From NCBI RefSeq assembly GCF_000820305.1, contig NZ_CDBH01000021.1, positions 1 to 64,000 of the forward strand: a DNA stretch of 64,000 bases, read 5' to 3'. The stretch comes from Aeromonas dhakensis (GTDB lineage: Bacteria > Pseudomonadota > Gammaproteobacteria > Enterobacterales > Aeromonadaceae). The notes beneath the pieces are model-generated. The model had not been told where the DNA came from, made no database searches, and was given only the letters and a program-made list of their open reading frames with translations. The position numbers and the translations under genes are program-made. Of this stretch, positions 39,549 to 50,009 are shown one piece after another (the stretch's first letter is position 1; every line of letters begins with the position of its first letter).

Positions 39549-40379
39549 ATGCGTATTTGGGGTAAGGTGCTTGGCGCCTTCTTCGGTTTTCTGCTCGGCA
39601 ACATCTTCGGTGCCCTGCTAGGCCTGTGGATCGGCCATCGTTTCGATCGGGGCATGGGCTTGAATTTTCGCCGTGCCCCCACCCAGCAGCAACAGGCGGT
39701 CTTCTTCCACGCCACCTTCGCCGTCATGGGCCACATCGCCAAGGCGAGCGGCCAGGTGACCGAGCAGGAGATCCGGGTCGCCTCCAACCTGATGGACCGG
39801 ATGCGGCTGGCTGGCGAGCAGCGGGCTCGCGCTCAGGAGTCGTTCCGCCAGGGCAAGGAGGCGGACTTCCCGCTGCGGGAGACCCTGGCCGAGTTTCGCC
39901 AGGCCAGCCAGGGCCAGCGCGATATCCTACGCTTCTTCCTCGAGGTACAGCTGCAGGCCGCCTTCGCCGATGGCAAGGTTGAGGCCAGCGAGCGCGCCAT
40001 CCTGCACACCATCGCCGACGAACTGGGCTTTAGCCGCATCGAGCTGGCTCGTATCCTGGCGATGGCCGAGGCGCAGATGAACTTCTTCAATCGGGCCCAC
40101 GGCGGTCAGTATCAGAATGGCGGGCAGGGTGGCCAGCAGTATCGGCAGGAGGCCCCTTCCCGTGACCGGCTCAAGGATGCCTACCAGCTGCTGGGGGTGA
40201 GCGAGAGCGACAGCGATCAGGAGATCAAGCGCGCCTACCGCAAGGAGATGAGCAAGCATCACCCGGACAAGCTGGCCGCCAAGGGCTTGCCGCCCGAAAT
40301 GATGGAGATGGCCAAGGAGAAGACCCAGGAGATCCAGCAGGCCTGGGAGTGGATCCGCGAGGCGCGCGGCATTCGCTGA
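39549..40379 (+). CDS. djlA: Membrane-anchored DnaJ-like co-chaperone DjlA
   Basis: 276 residues. An N-terminal glycine-rich transmembrane helix (about 6-30; GAFFGFLLGNIFGALLGLW) anchors it, followed by a TerB-like helical domain (about 50-180), a Gly/Gln-rich linker and a C-terminal J domain with KHHPDKLAAKG. DjlA stimulates DnaK and, in E. coli, affects Rcs signalling. Located 19 bases past murU, so co-transcription is likely; in E. coli djlA also neighbours lptD. Confidence 0.95.
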   Translation: MRIWGKVLGAFFGFLLGNIFGALLGLWIGHRFDRGMGLNFRRAPTQQQQAVFFHATFAVMGHIAKASGQVTEQEIRVASNLMDRMRLAGEQRARAQESFRQGKEADFPLRETLAEFRQASQGQRDILRFFLEVQLQAAFADGKVEASERAILHTIADELGFSRIELARILAMAEAQMNFFNRAHGGQYQNGGQGGQQYRQEAPSRDRLKDAYQLLGVSESDSDQEIKRAYRKEMSKHHPDKLAAKGLPPEMMEMAKEKTQEIQQAWEWIREARGIR

Positions 40380-40400
40380 GCGCCCCTTCATCAGCCATAA

Positions 40401-40430
40401 AAAAATGCCCGTCGCTGACGGGCATTTTTG
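40401..40430. terminator. Bidirectional terminator between djlA and the permease gene
   Basis: A 13-bp perfect stem (40401-40413 with 40417-40429, loop GCT) with A and T runs on either side lies between convergent genes. Confidence 0.88.
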
Positions 40431-40456
40431 TTTGCGCAGTATTTGTTCGTCGCGGC

Positions 40457-41800
40457 TTAGTGGCTGTCGACCCAGACGAACTTGAGCACGAACAGCAGGG
40501 CCACCACCAGCACGCAGGGGTTGATCTCGCCCCAGCGGCCGGTGCCCGCCTTCATCACGCAGTAGGAGATGAAGCCCACGGCGATCCCCTCGGTGATGGA
40601 GAAGCTGAATGGCATCATGACGGCGGTCATGAAGGCCGGCACCGCTTCGGTCAGGTCTTCCCACTTCACCCTGGTCAGCTCGGAGCACATCAGCACGCCC
40701 ACGTAGATGAGGGCCCCCGCCGCCGCATACGCCGGCACCATGGCGGCCACCGGAGAGAAGAAGATGGCCAGCAGGAACAGCAGGCCGACCACGATGGTGG
40801 TCAGACCGGTACGGCCGCCTACGGCGACGCCTGAGCTGCTCTCGATGAAGGCGGTGACCGAGGAGGTGCCCATGAAGGCGCCGCCGACGGAGCTGGCGCT
40901 ATCCACCAGCAGGGCCTGCTTCATGCGCGGGAAGTGACCCTTGTCATCGGCCAGCTTGGCACGGTTGGTGACGCCGATCAGGGTGCCGGAGGAGTCGAAC
41001 AGGTTGACCAGCATAAAGGAGAAAATGATCCCGGCCAGGCTGATGTCGAGCGACCCCATCAGATCCAGCTGGCCGAACACCGGCTCTATGCTGGGAGGCA
41101 TGGAGACGAAGCCCTTGAAGGTGACGTCGCCAAACAGCCAGCCCAAGGTGGTGGTCACCACGATGGCGATCAGCACGGCGGAGTGGACGCCGCGGGCCGA
41201 GAAGATGCAGATCAGGAAGAAGCCGAGCAGCCCCAGCAGGCAGGGCAGGGAGGTGAGGTTGCCCACCGTCACCATGGTCGCGGGGCTGGCCACCACTATG
41301 CCGGCGTTGTGCAGGCCGAGCAGGGCGATCAGCAGGCCGATGCCGGCGGTGATGCCGACCCGCAGGGTGAGCGGAATGTTGGCGATGAGCCAGTAGCGCA
41401 CCCGCAGCAGGGTGAGGATCAGCAGACCCATGGCGCCCCAGAAGATGGTGCCCATGCCCACTTGCCAGGAGTAGCCCATGCCGGCCACCACCACGAAGGC
41501 GAAGAAGGCGTTGAGGCCCATGGCCGGTGCCAGCGCGATGGGCAGGTTGGCGAGCAGGCCCATCAGGATGCTGCCGATGCCGGCGATGAGGCAGGTGGTG
41601 ACGAACACGGCCTGGGTGTCCATGCCGGCCGCAGAGAGGATCTGCGGGTTGACGAAGACGATGTAGACCATGGTCAGGAAGGTGGTGATGCCGGCGATCA
41701 CTTCGGTGCGGGCGTTGGTGCCATGGCCCTTCAGGGCAAACAGACGCTCAAGCAATCCTTGCCCGGCGGCCTGTGTGGGGGCCTGGTGTGGTTGATTCAT
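40457..41800 (-). CDS. NCS2-family purine permease (AzgA-like)
   Basis: Inner-membrane symporter, probably for adenine, guanine or hypoxanthine. 447 residues with about 12-14 hydrophobic segments. Family features: EVIAGITTFLTMVYIVFVNP at the N-terminus, ALAPAMGLNAFFAF, and SSSGVAVGGRTGLTTIVVG. The ATG at 41800 (MNQPHQAPTQ) is preferred to the longer frame. The upstream 190 bases contain an imperfect hairpin (41871-41891 region) but no riboswitch I recognise. The exact purine cannot be read from sequence. Confidence 0.88.
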   Translation of the reverse strand: MNQPHQAPTQAAGQGLLERLFALKGHGTNARTEVIAGITTFLTMVYIVFVNPQILSAAGMDTQAVFVTTCLIAGIGSILMGLLANLPIALAPAMGLNAFFAFVVVAGMGYSWQVGMGTIFWGAMGLLILTLLRVRYWLIANIPLTLRVGITAGIGLLIALLGLHNAGIVVASPATMVTVGNLTSLPCLLGLLGFFLICIFSARGVHSAVLIAIVVTTTLGWLFGDVTFKGFVSMPPSIEPVFGQLDLMGSLDISLAGIIFSFMLVNLFDSSGTLIGVTNRAKLADDKGHFPRMKQALLVDSASSVGGAFMGTSSVTAFIESSSGVAVGGRTGLTTIVVGLLFLLAIFFSPVAAMVPAYAAAGALIYVGVLMCSELTRVKWEDLTEAVPAFMTAVMMPFSFSITEGIAVGFISYCVMKAGTGRWGEINPCVLVVALLFVLKFVWVDSH

Positions 41801-42017
41801 GTTGGATTCCAATAGGTGACGTGAAATAAGCAGCAGGAGAGGGGCATCCTCCATGGGGGAGTGACGCCCGCTTTCTGGTGGTTAAACAACCAGACTCGTC
41901 CTGATACCGTGACAGCGCGCACATTTTTACACAGGCGGCGCCGTTTACAAACCCCGGATCTGCGAGGCGGATCAATGAATAGAGCAAAAATTCAAACGTT
42001 TTCCAGGCCGAAAATAA

Positions 42018-42043
42018 AAAAGGTTCTCGCTGGAGAACCTTTT
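42018..42043 (-). terminator. Terminator after the 42061 gene
   Basis: An 11-bp stem (42018-42028 with 42033-42043) with a T-rich tract on the minus strand lies 18 bases past the stop. Confidence 0.82.
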
Positions 42044-42060
42044 GAGGGGCAGGGGTCGGG

Positions 42061-42396
42061 TCAGAGGGTCTTGAAGTAACGCTCCACCAGCTGGGCCAGA
42101 ACGGAGTCGAGCTTGTCCTGCACCTCTCCCAGTTCCCGCCCCATGCGGCGCAGGAAGAGGCTGGCCTGCTCCTCGCTCAGCTTGCGGCCGTCGATGAAGA
42201 ACTCCTGTTCCGGCAGCTGTTTGTCATAGCGGGGCAGCAGGGTCCAGTTCACCAGCTCCGGCTCCACGGCGGCGAAGATCCTGGCGGCGGCAGCACAGAA
42301 GGTCTCGATGTGCGCCTTGCCGTCCGGCCCGAGGCAGCCCGGTTCAACCCGGATCTGGATGGTCAGTTTCTTCTCTGTGGTGGGCTGGGTCGTCAT
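42061..42396 (-). CDS. Conserved-looking hypothetical protein
   Basis: 111 residues, not recognised. It is soluble, without signal peptide, with a beta-like opening (KKLTIQIRVEPGCLGPDG) and a helical, charged C-terminal half (FLRRMGRELGEVQDKLDSVL). I start at MTTQPTTEKK; longer starts at 42414 or 42453 exist, but the latter would lie on the ettA terminator. No strong ribosome-binding site separates the choices. It follows ettA in the same direction and has its own terminator. Confidence 0.65.
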   Translation of the reverse strand: MTTQPTTEKKLTIQIRVEPGCLGPDGKAHIETFCAAAARIFAAVEPELVNWTLLPRYDKQLPEQEFFIDGRKLSEEQASLFLRRMGRELGEVQDKLDSVLAQLVERYFKTL

Positions 42397-42451
42397 CTTG
42401 CTACATCCATGCATAAAAGGTATCCGTCTTGGATTGTAAGCCATCGGGCAC

Positions 42452-42477
42452 AAGAAAGGGGAGCCTGGGCTCCCCTT
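42452..42477 (-). terminator. Terminator after ettA
   Basis: A 10-bp stem (42456-42465 with 42468-42477) is followed on the minus strand by TTTCTTGTG, 16 bases past the ettA stop. Confidence 0.75.
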
Positions 42478-42492
42478 GTCGCATTTGCCGGT

Positions 42493-44160
<1,668 letters not shown>

Positions 44161-44401
44161 TGGCTAATTCTCTTCCTTTTCAGCAGGTTAATGTCTTGGC
44201 ACTAACAGACTGATGTCGTGGTGGGGCCAGGTCGGCGGGTCGCCAACCGGGTTCCAAAAAACCCGTCGATTGTAAACCAATGGGCGAGGGGGGGCAAAGG
44301 TGGCACCCGGCCGGCCATCCCCTTTGCCGGGGCCATCACAGCCTGCTGCAACGGGCTGCCAAACTTGGCATGATGAAGGCCCAGTTTGCCCCGGAGTTTG
44401 C

Positions 44402-44977
44402 ATGACCAGCCTGCCTTCAGCCCCGTCTCTGGCGGCCACCCTCGTCGCCATGGGGTTGGCGCCCGCCATCGGTGAGCCGCTTGCCGCCCGCCTGCCTCGT
44501 TTGACCTTGCAGCCGGGTCAGCCGCTGCTGGCTCAGGGGGCAATGCAGGAGTCGGCTTTCTATATCGAGCGGGGCATCGCCCGCGCCTGCCACTACGCCC
44601 GGGACGGGCAGGAGCGCTGCAAGGAGTTCTACTTCGAAGGGGAGCTCTGCCTGCTTTACGACAGCTGGCTCACCGGGTCGCCTGCCCGCTACCAGCTGGA
44701 GGCCGTCACGGCGCTGCAACTGGTGCGGGTGCCGCTCGCCCTGCTGGACGAACCCGCCTGGCAGCCGGTCTGCATGGCCCTGCTGCGCCAACAGCTGTGC
44801 TACAAGGAGTGCAAGGAGGCCTTCTTGCTGCTCCACTCCCCCGAAGAGCGCTACCGGGAGCTCTGCCGTACCTTCCCCCACTGGCCGGCGCGGCTCACCC
44901 AGGTGCAGCTCGCCAACTACATCGGCATCAGCCCGGTCACCCTGTCGCGGATCCGCCGGCGCATTAACACGGGTTAA
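44402..44977 (+). CDS. Small Crp/Fnr-family regulator
   Basis: 191 residues. A cyclic-nucleotide-binding-like beta roll (about 30-130; LQPGQPLLAQGAMQESAFYI, KEFYFEGELCLLYDSWLTG) leads to a C-terminal winged-helix with VQLANYIGISPVTLSRIRRR. The cAMP-contacting Arg/Ser motif of CRP is not evident and there is no Fnr cysteine cluster, so the effector is unknown. I use the ATG at 44402. The HTH end is short, close to the stop, but looks complete. The next gene begins 60 bases later in the same direction. Confidence 0.8.
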   Translation: MTSLPSAPSLAATLVAMGLAPAIGEPLAARLPRLTLQPGQPLLAQGAMQESAFYIERGIARACHYARDGQERCKEFYFEGELCLLYDSWLTGSPARYQLEAVTALQLVRVPLALLDEPAWQPVCMALLRQQLCYKECKEAFLLLHSPEERYRELCRTFPHWPARLTQVQLANYIGISPVTLSRIRRRINTG

Positions 44978-45037
44978 TGCCGCGCCGCGCCCATTCCCGC
45001 CATGCTGGGCCCCTCGAACAAGCCTGGAGTGGGGATG

Positions 45038-45544
45038 ATGTCGCTGTTTTTGTGGTCACAACTGGTGGTGAGCCTGGCGCTGCTGCTGGATCTGCTGTCG
45101 TTTCAGCTGCGGGCGCGCCGGGCCATTCTGGCCTGTCTGGCGCTCTCCTGCGCCCTCAATGGCGCCCATTTTGCGCTGCTGGGACAGTGGTCTGCCGCCC
45201 TGCTGCTCTGGCTGGCGAGTCTGCGCTTCGTGGTCAGCATGCTGGCCACTCACCGCCTCTTGATGTGGCTCTTTATTGGGTTGTCCTGCCTCGCGGTGCT
45301 CGCCACCTATCAGGGGCCGCTCGCCCTGCTGGGGTTGCTGGCCAGCCTGCTGCAGACCCGGGCTGCGTTTTGCCCGGATGATCGCCTGCTGCGGCGCTGG
45401 ATGCTGCTGGGCACCCTCTGCTGGCTGGTCAACAACCTGCTGGTGGGGTCGCCTGTGGCGGCGCTGATGGAGGGGCTGTTTCTGGTCAGCAATCTGGTGG
45501 GCTACTACCGCCACTATGGGCGCAAGGTGTTACCTGCCGGCTGA
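45038..45544 (+). CDS. YgjV-like inner-membrane protein
   Basis: 168 residues, very hydrophobic with about six transmembrane segments. The pattern LLSFQLRARRAILACLALSC, NGAHFALLGQWSAALL and NNLLVGSPVAALMEGLFLVSN fits the YgjV family, whose function is unknown. Two adjacent ATGs (45035 and 45038) could start it; the second has better spacing to GGAGT. It is probably co-transcribed with the Crp-like gene. Confidence 0.75.
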   Translation: MSLFLWSQLVVSLALLLDLLSFQLRARRAILACLALSCALNGAHFALLGQWSAALLLWLASLRFVVSMLATHRLLMWLFIGLSCLAVLATYQGPLALLGLLASLLQTRAAFCPDDRLLRRWMLLGTLCWLVNNLLVGSPVAALMEGLFLVSNLVGYYRHYGRKVLPAG

Positions 45545-45598
45545 GGTCAGTCTGCCGAGAAAAAAGCGGGTAATGCCGCAGCATGGGTGTCGTAGGGC

Positions 45599-45627
45599 AA
45601 AGAGGCCGCCACAGTGGCGGCCTCTTT
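45599..45627. terminator. Bidirectional terminator between the YgjV-like and nucleosidase genes
   Basis: A 13-bp perfect stem (45599-45611 with 45615-45627, loop CAG) bounded by AAA and TTT. The T tract is short, but the stem is strong and lies between convergent genes. Confidence 0.72.
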
Positions 45628-45634
45628 GGAGCTA

Positions 45635-46471
45635 TCAGGCTTTGTTGAAGCCGTTGATGAGCGCCTTTGCGTAATCGATGACGAACTGCTGGCAGTGGAT
45701 GGCGGTTTGCGGATCGAACACCTCGCCGTGCAGATCGCTGTTGGAGAGCACCCGGATACCGACGAAGGGGACCTTGTAGGCCTCGGCCACCAGGGCGGCG
45801 GAGGAGGTTTCCATCTCTTCCGCGGCGGTCTGGTAGGTCTGGTGCAGCCAGTTGATGCGGGCGACCTGGCGGTTCCACTCGTCGGCGGTGCCTATGATGC
45901 CGGGGACCACCCGACCGTGGCGATAACGGTCAGCCATGTCGAGGGCGCGGCCGACCAGCTCGGGATCGCCGGCAAAGGCGGTGTGTTCCACCAGCTTGCC
46001 GTTGTCGCGCAGGCGCATGGTGACCTCGAAGTTGTGCCATTTGCTCGGATCGACGCCCTGCTCGGCGGGCGTCAGGTCACTGCGGTAGGCCCCCATGTTG
46101 AAGCTCTTGGTGCCGATGACGATGTCGCCCCGGTGCAGCGCCGGATCGTGGCCGCCCGCCGTGCCCTGATTGATGACGAGGCGCGGCCGGAAGCGCTCCA
46201 TGGCGAGGGTGGTGGCCGCGGCGGCATTGGCCAGTCCCACCTCGGTGCGGGAGACGACCACCGGATAACCCGAGAGAGTGCCCTGCCAGTAGGTCCAGGC
46301 GCCCACGGTCAGCTCTTGCTTGTCCTTGAGGGCGGCCACCAGGGTCTCGACTTCGACATCCATTGCCCCCTGGATCAGGATGGGGGCGGGGGCCGGAGTG
46401 GCTGCCACGACGGCGGAGGAGAAGAGGGCAAACAGGGTGAGCAGGCGCGAGCAGCGTTTGATGAAATTCAT
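45635..46471 (-). CDS. Exported 5'-methylthioadenosine/S-adenosylhomocysteine nucleosidase-like protein
   Basis: 278 residues. The core is the PNP/UDP phosphorylase fold of MTA/SAH nucleosidase: [25 protein letters not shown], the ribose-binding [10 protein letters not shown] and the catalytic Asp in VLSNSD. Unlike the cytoplasmic Pfs enzyme it has an N-terminal signal peptide (basic start [10 protein letters not shown], hydrophobic core, cleavage near VVAA). It therefore probably works in the periplasm or outside. The substrate could differ from MTA/SAH. The usual cytoplasmic enzyme must be encoded elsewhere. Confidence 0.85.
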   Translation of the reverse strand: MNFIKRCSRLLTLFALFSSAVVAATPAPAPILIQGAMDVEVETLVAALKDKQELTVGAWTYWQGTLSGYPVVVSRTEVGLANAAAATTLAMERFRPRLVINQGTAGGHDPALHRGDIVIGTKSFNMGAYRSDLTPAEQGVDPSKWHNFEVTMRLRDNGKLVEHTAFAGDPELVGRALDMADRYRHGRVVPGIIGTADEWNRQVARINWLHQTYQTAAEEMETSSAALVAEAYKVPFVGIRVLSNSDLHGEVFDPQTAIHCQQFVIDYAKALINGFNKA

Positions 46472-46579
46472 GGATTACCTGTAGAACGTGCGAGAAAGCG
46501 CCGGATCCTACCGAAAGGCGAACGATTGCGTAAATGCAGGTGTGGTTTTTGTCAATAGCAGGCCGGCAGGAAGTCGGGT

Positions 46580-47434
46580 TCAGGGCTGCTTGTGGCCGGC
46601 GAAGTAGAGCACCCGCCGCACATATTGCTGGGTCTCCTGATAGGGGGGGATTCCACCATACTGCTCCACCGATTTTTCGCCGGCGTTGTAGGCCGCCGAC
46701 ATCAGGGTCCAGTTGCCATCGAAATGGGTGTGCAGCCACTTGAGGTAGGCCACGCCCCCCTTGATGTTCTGCTCCGGATCGAAGGGGCGGGTCACCCCGA
46801 AGCGCTGCTGGGTCTCGGGAATGAGCTGCATCAGCCCCTGGGCATTCTTGGGGGAGACGGCGCGGCTGTCGAGGTTGGATTCGGCGATGGCGATGGCCAG
46901 TACCAGCCGCTCGTCGATGCGGTGGCGCTTGGCGGCGTGGCGCAGCATGTTGGCCAGCTTCTGTTTGGCGGGCGACTGGCGGGCCAGATAGGCCTCCAGA
47001 TTGAAGGGGGTGGTGGGGATGGCGGCGAAGTAACCGCCGGATCCGCCGACGCCGCTGCCGCACTGCTCCCCCATCACGGCATTGCCGACCCGGCTGTTGT
47101 AGTAACGGATGGCCTGCTGGTTGCCAAGACGGATCGCCATGGCCAGGTAGGCGTTGGCCATGCGGGGGTTGCGAACCGAGCCCGGGCCGGTGGCGAGCAG
47201 GCGGCCGATGCGAAAATACCCTTCCGGGTTACCCGTGGTGGCGGCGGCGCAGTAGAAGTGGATGGCCTGGGTCAGGTTGCCCTGACTCTGTGCCTGTTGA
47301 CCTTGCTTCAGTGCGCTGAGCGCCTTGGGCGCCTGTCTGAAATCCCTGCTTTGCGCCGCTGCCTGCACGTGACCGGCCAGCAACAGCGATAAAAAAAGCA
47401 GCAAAAACAGCCTGTTTTCGCTGAGGCTCGACAT
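46580..47434 (-). CDS. Lytic transglycosylase with Sel1-like repeats
   Basis: 284 residues. Signal peptide 1-26 (LLLAGHVQAAA), then a helical region with Sel1-like repeat character (QAIHFYCAAATTGNPEGYFR, RMANAYLAMAIRLGNQQAIR), and a C-terminal SLT domain (about 155-284) with the catalytic Glu in AIAIAESNLDSRAVSP, QGLMQLIPET and SAAYNAGEKSV. It cleaves peptidoglycan glycan strands in the periplasm. It may be needed for inserting an envelope machine, but nothing nearby identifies which. Confidence 0.88.
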   Translation of the reverse strand: MSSLSENRLFLLLFLSLLLAGHVQAAAQSRDFRQAPKALSALKQGQQAQSQGNLTQAIHFYCAAATTGNPEGYFRIGRLLATGPGSVRNPRMANAYLAMAIRLGNQQAIRYYNSRVGNAVMGEQCGSGVGGSGGYFAAIPTTPFNLEAYLARQSPAKQKLANMLRHAAKRHRIDERLVLAIAIAESNLDSRAVSPKNAQGLMQLIPETQQRFGVTRPFDPEQNIKGGVAYLKWLHTHFDGNWTLMSAAYNAGEKSVEQYGGIPPYQETQQYVRRVLYFAGHKQP

Positions 47435-47640
47435 GGATTCTCTCCTGTTGGGGTACAGAAGATATAGGGGAACATGGCCCGTTCTGCCATTAATCCAGTG
47501 GATCCTGTTGTTATTGATCCGGGTATCCAGAGATCAAAACGATATGGAACCAATGACCGATGCAGTCCTAGCAGGGGCTGGCCGTGCATCCAGGTGGTCG
47601 GTGGCGATAAAGAGGTGGCTAAATCAGTTGTCCCTGGCCC

Positions 47641-47829
47641 TCAGACGTCGAGGTGATAGGGCTGCTCGTCCGGCTCGGCAGCGGGCAGCTGGCGATACAT
47701 CAGGCGAATTTCGCTCGCCACCCAGAGCGAGAGCAGGCCGAGCAGGCTCAGCAGCGGCGCCAGGGTATGGCTCTGTTGCAGTCCGTAGGCAGACAGGGCG
47801 GCGCCCAGCAACAGCAGAATACGGATCAT
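47641..47829 (-). CDS. Small two-helix membrane protein
   Basis: 62 residues, start MIRILLLLGAALSAYGLQQS, two hydrophobic helices (about 2-19 and 24-43) and a polar tail ending DEQPYHLDV. The ATG at 47829 has AAGGAG 10 bases upstream. I do not recognise the family. It stands alone between the transglycosylase gene and the epimerase gene. Confidence 0.65.
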   Translation of the reverse strand: MIRILLLLGAALSAYGLQQSHTLAPLLSLLGLLSLWVASEIRLMYRQLPAAEPDEQPYHLDV

Positions 47830-48039
47830 GAGGTGACTCCTTCTCATCATGGTGAGGGGGCGGATGCGTGCCCGTGTGGCACCAAGTGCGGCCAGTATAC
47901 CCCAGCCGGTGCCCGGCAAACCGCCATCCGCCTCACATCCCCATCCTAAGGGGGGAGGTGGTGCGGCGCCATTCCATTAACTCATCAAACAATTTTCAGC
48001 CGGCCGTGGCAGGGCGCACCCAGTGTCCGGTCGGGATGG

Positions 48040-49059
48040 CTACTCCAGCTCAGCGGGTTGGTAGTAGTCGAGATACCAGCGCACGAACGCGGCGACCCCT
48101 TCCTCGATGGAGGTGGCGGGGCGCAGGCCGGTGAGGGTGTGAAGGGGCTCACTGTCGGCCCAGGTGGCGTGCATGTCGCCCGCCTGCATCGGCAGCATCC
48201 GCTTGATGGCGGGTTTGTCCAGCGCCTGTTCCAGCGCCTCGATGAAGTCGAGCAGCCGCACCGGCTGGCCATGACCGATGTTGAGGATGCGGTAGGGGGC
48301 GGCGCTCTCGGCCGGGCTCTGTTCGCCGGCGTGCCAGTGAGGGTTGGGGCGGGGTGGCAGCTCGGCGACGGCGAGGATCCCCTCGACGATGTCGTCGATG
48401 AAGGTGAAGTCGCGGCTGAGATCGCCCTGGTTGTAGACGTCGATGGGCTCGCCCGCCAGGATGGCGCGGGTGAACCTGGCGATGGCCATGTCGGGTCGTC
48501 CCCAGGGGCCGTAGACGGTGAAGAAGCGCAGCCCTGTGGTGGGCAGACCGTAGAGTGCCGAGTAGGCGTGGGCCATCAGCTCGCCACTCTTCTTGGTGGC
48601 GGCATAGAGGGAGACCGGGTGGTCCACCTGCTGATCGGCACTGAACGGCAGCTGTTCGCCCATGCCGTAGACCGAGCTGGAGGAGGCGTAGATCAGATGC
48701 TGGATGTCGTGCTGGCGGCACCCCTCCAGCACCGTCAGCATGCCGGTGAGGTTGCTCTCGCTGTAGGCAAAGGGGTTTTCCAGCGAGTGGCGCACTCCCG
48801 CCTGGGCGCCCAGGTGGATCACCCGCTCGAACTGCCCCTCGGCAAACAGGGCGGCCATGCCGGCCCGGTCCGCCAGCTCGCCCTCTACGAAGCGAAAGTG
48901 GGGGAAGGGGGTCAGCATCGCCAGGCGAGCCTCTTTGAGGCTCACCTCGTAGTAGTCGTTGAGGTTGTCCAGCCCCACCACCTGATGACCCGCCTCGCAC
49001 AGCCGTCTGGCGACGTGAAAACCGATAAAGCCGGCGGCGCCGGTGACCAGATACTTCAT
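48040..49059 (-). CDS. NAD-dependent nucleotide-sugar epimerase, UDP-glucuronate 4-epimerase type
   Basis: 339-residue extended SDR. NAD-binding GAAGFIGFHVA at the N-terminus, GLDNLNDYYEVSLKEARL, which is typical of UDP-GlcA 4-epimerases, the catalytic YAATKKSGELMA and RFFTVYGPWGRPDMA. The product, probably UDP-galacturonate, would feed LPS or capsule synthesis. No other polysaccharide genes are adjacent, so it is an isolated gene. I start at MKYLVTGAAG (49059); the longer frame lacks support. Confidence 0.88.
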   Translation of the reverse strand: MKYLVTGAAGFIGFHVARRLCEAGHQVVGLDNLNDYYEVSLKEARLAMLTPFPHFRFVEGELADRAGMAALFAEGQFERVIHLGAQAGVRHSLENPFAYSESNLTGMLTVLEGCRQHDIQHLIYASSSSVYGMGEQLPFSADQQVDHPVSLYAATKKSGELMAHAYSALYGLPTTGLRFFTVYGPWGRPDMAIARFTRAILAGEPIDVYNQGDLSRDFTFIDDIVEGILAVAELPPRPNPHWHAGEQSPAESAAPYRILNIGHGQPVRLLDFIEALEQALDKPAIKRMLPMQAGDMHATWADSEPLHTLTGLRPATSIEEGVAAFVRWYLDYYQPAELE

Positions 49060-49382
49060 GGCTGGGGTCCTGTGCAGATCATGGGGCTCCTGATGGTGGT
49101 GCTGGAGTTGAGGCTGCGCGCGTTGTAGCAGAGCCGGCGCGTCTGTGCCATGGCAAACCGCCCTTTTCGTCAAAGTGGGGGCGGCTCAGGCGCGGCATGC
49201 TGCATCTTGGTGCAGCGGCTGTCAATGGAGAATGACAGGCACCAAAACGGGGCGTGGGTGGTGACTATTGTGATCATGGTCGCAAAAAATAGACTGAATC
49301 CCATAACGAAGCCCTGTGGACAGGGCTCGCGCCCGCTCTGCGGGCAACAGACACTCTTTCACTTCGCTATTGGATACCGGTT
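49060..49382. other. Divergent intergenic region between the epimerase and YitT-like genes
   Basis: 323 bases. No coding frame is convincing. Two consecutive hairpins precede the YitT-like gene: an 8-bp stem (49310-49317 with 49320-49327) and a 6-bp stem (49331-49336 with 49340-49345). Promoters for both genes must lie here, but no clear -35/-10 pair was identified. Confidence 0.5.
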
Positions 49383-50009
49383 ATGGACAACACCCCTGTC
49401 TCGGCGCAGTCCGTTCGTACTGCGCACCCCCTCTATGAAGACATCATCGCCCTGCTGACCGCCGCCGGCTTCGTCTCTCTCGGCATCTTTCTGTTTCATC
49501 AGGTGGGCCTGCTCACCGGCGGCACTGCCGGGCTGGCACTGCTGCTGCAGCAGGTGACCGGGCTGAGCTTCGGCCTGCTGTTCTTCGGCATGAACCTGCC
49601 CTTCTATGCCCTGGCCTGGCTCAGGATGGGGCCGCGCTTCACCCTCAACACCTTCGTCTCGGTGGCGACCGTCTCCTTCATGACGGATCACCTCAATGGC
49701 GTGCTGCAGATAGGCAAGATTGAGCCGGTCTACGCGGCGCTCATCGGTGGCACCCTGATCGGCATGGGGCTGCTCATCATGTTCCGCCACAAATCGAGCC
49801 TGGGCGGCTTCAACATCCTGGCGCTGTTTATCCAGGATCGCTTCGGCATCCGCGCCGGCAAGCTGCAAATGGGGCTGGATTGCACCATCGTCATCGCCTC
49901 CTTCTTCGTGGTGCAGCCCTGGATCCTGGCCCTCTCCGTGGTGGCGGCCATCATCTGTAACCTGGTGTTGACACTCAACCACAAGCCGGGTCGCTATCAG
50001 TTGGCGTGA
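49383..50009 (+). CDS. YitT family membrane protein
   Basis: 208 residues with about five to six transmembrane helices. The segment HQVGLLTGGTAGLALLLQQ and HKSSLGGFNILALFIQDRFG fit the YitT/DUF161 family. The C-terminal cytosolic DUF2179 domain found in Bacillus YitT is absent, leaving the membrane part only. Function is unknown. It overlaps the 3' end of the convergent solute-binding gene by 13 bases. Confidence 0.82.
   Translation: MDNTPVSAQSVRTAHPLYEDIIALLTAAGFVSLGIFLFHQVGLLTGGTAGLALLLQQVTGLSFGLLFFGMNLPFYALAWLRMGPRFTLNTFVSVATVSFMTDHLNGVLQIGKIEPVYAALIGGTLIGMGLLIMFRHKSSLGGFNILALFIQDRFGIRAGKLQMGLDCTIVIASFFVVQPWILALSVVAAIICNLVLTLNHKPGRYQLA

Noticed and set aside
41801-41900. Purine riboswitch before the NCS2 permease
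   Set aside because: There is one imperfect hairpin only; the three-way junction and conserved loop sequences are missing.
49300-49382. Guanidine-II (mini-ykkC) riboswitch before the YitT-like gene
   Set aside because: Two hairpins are present but neither loop has the required ACGR sequence.
48040-49382. ops element (RfaH target) near the epimerase gene
   Set aside because: No match to GGCGGTAGNNT was found upstream of the gene.
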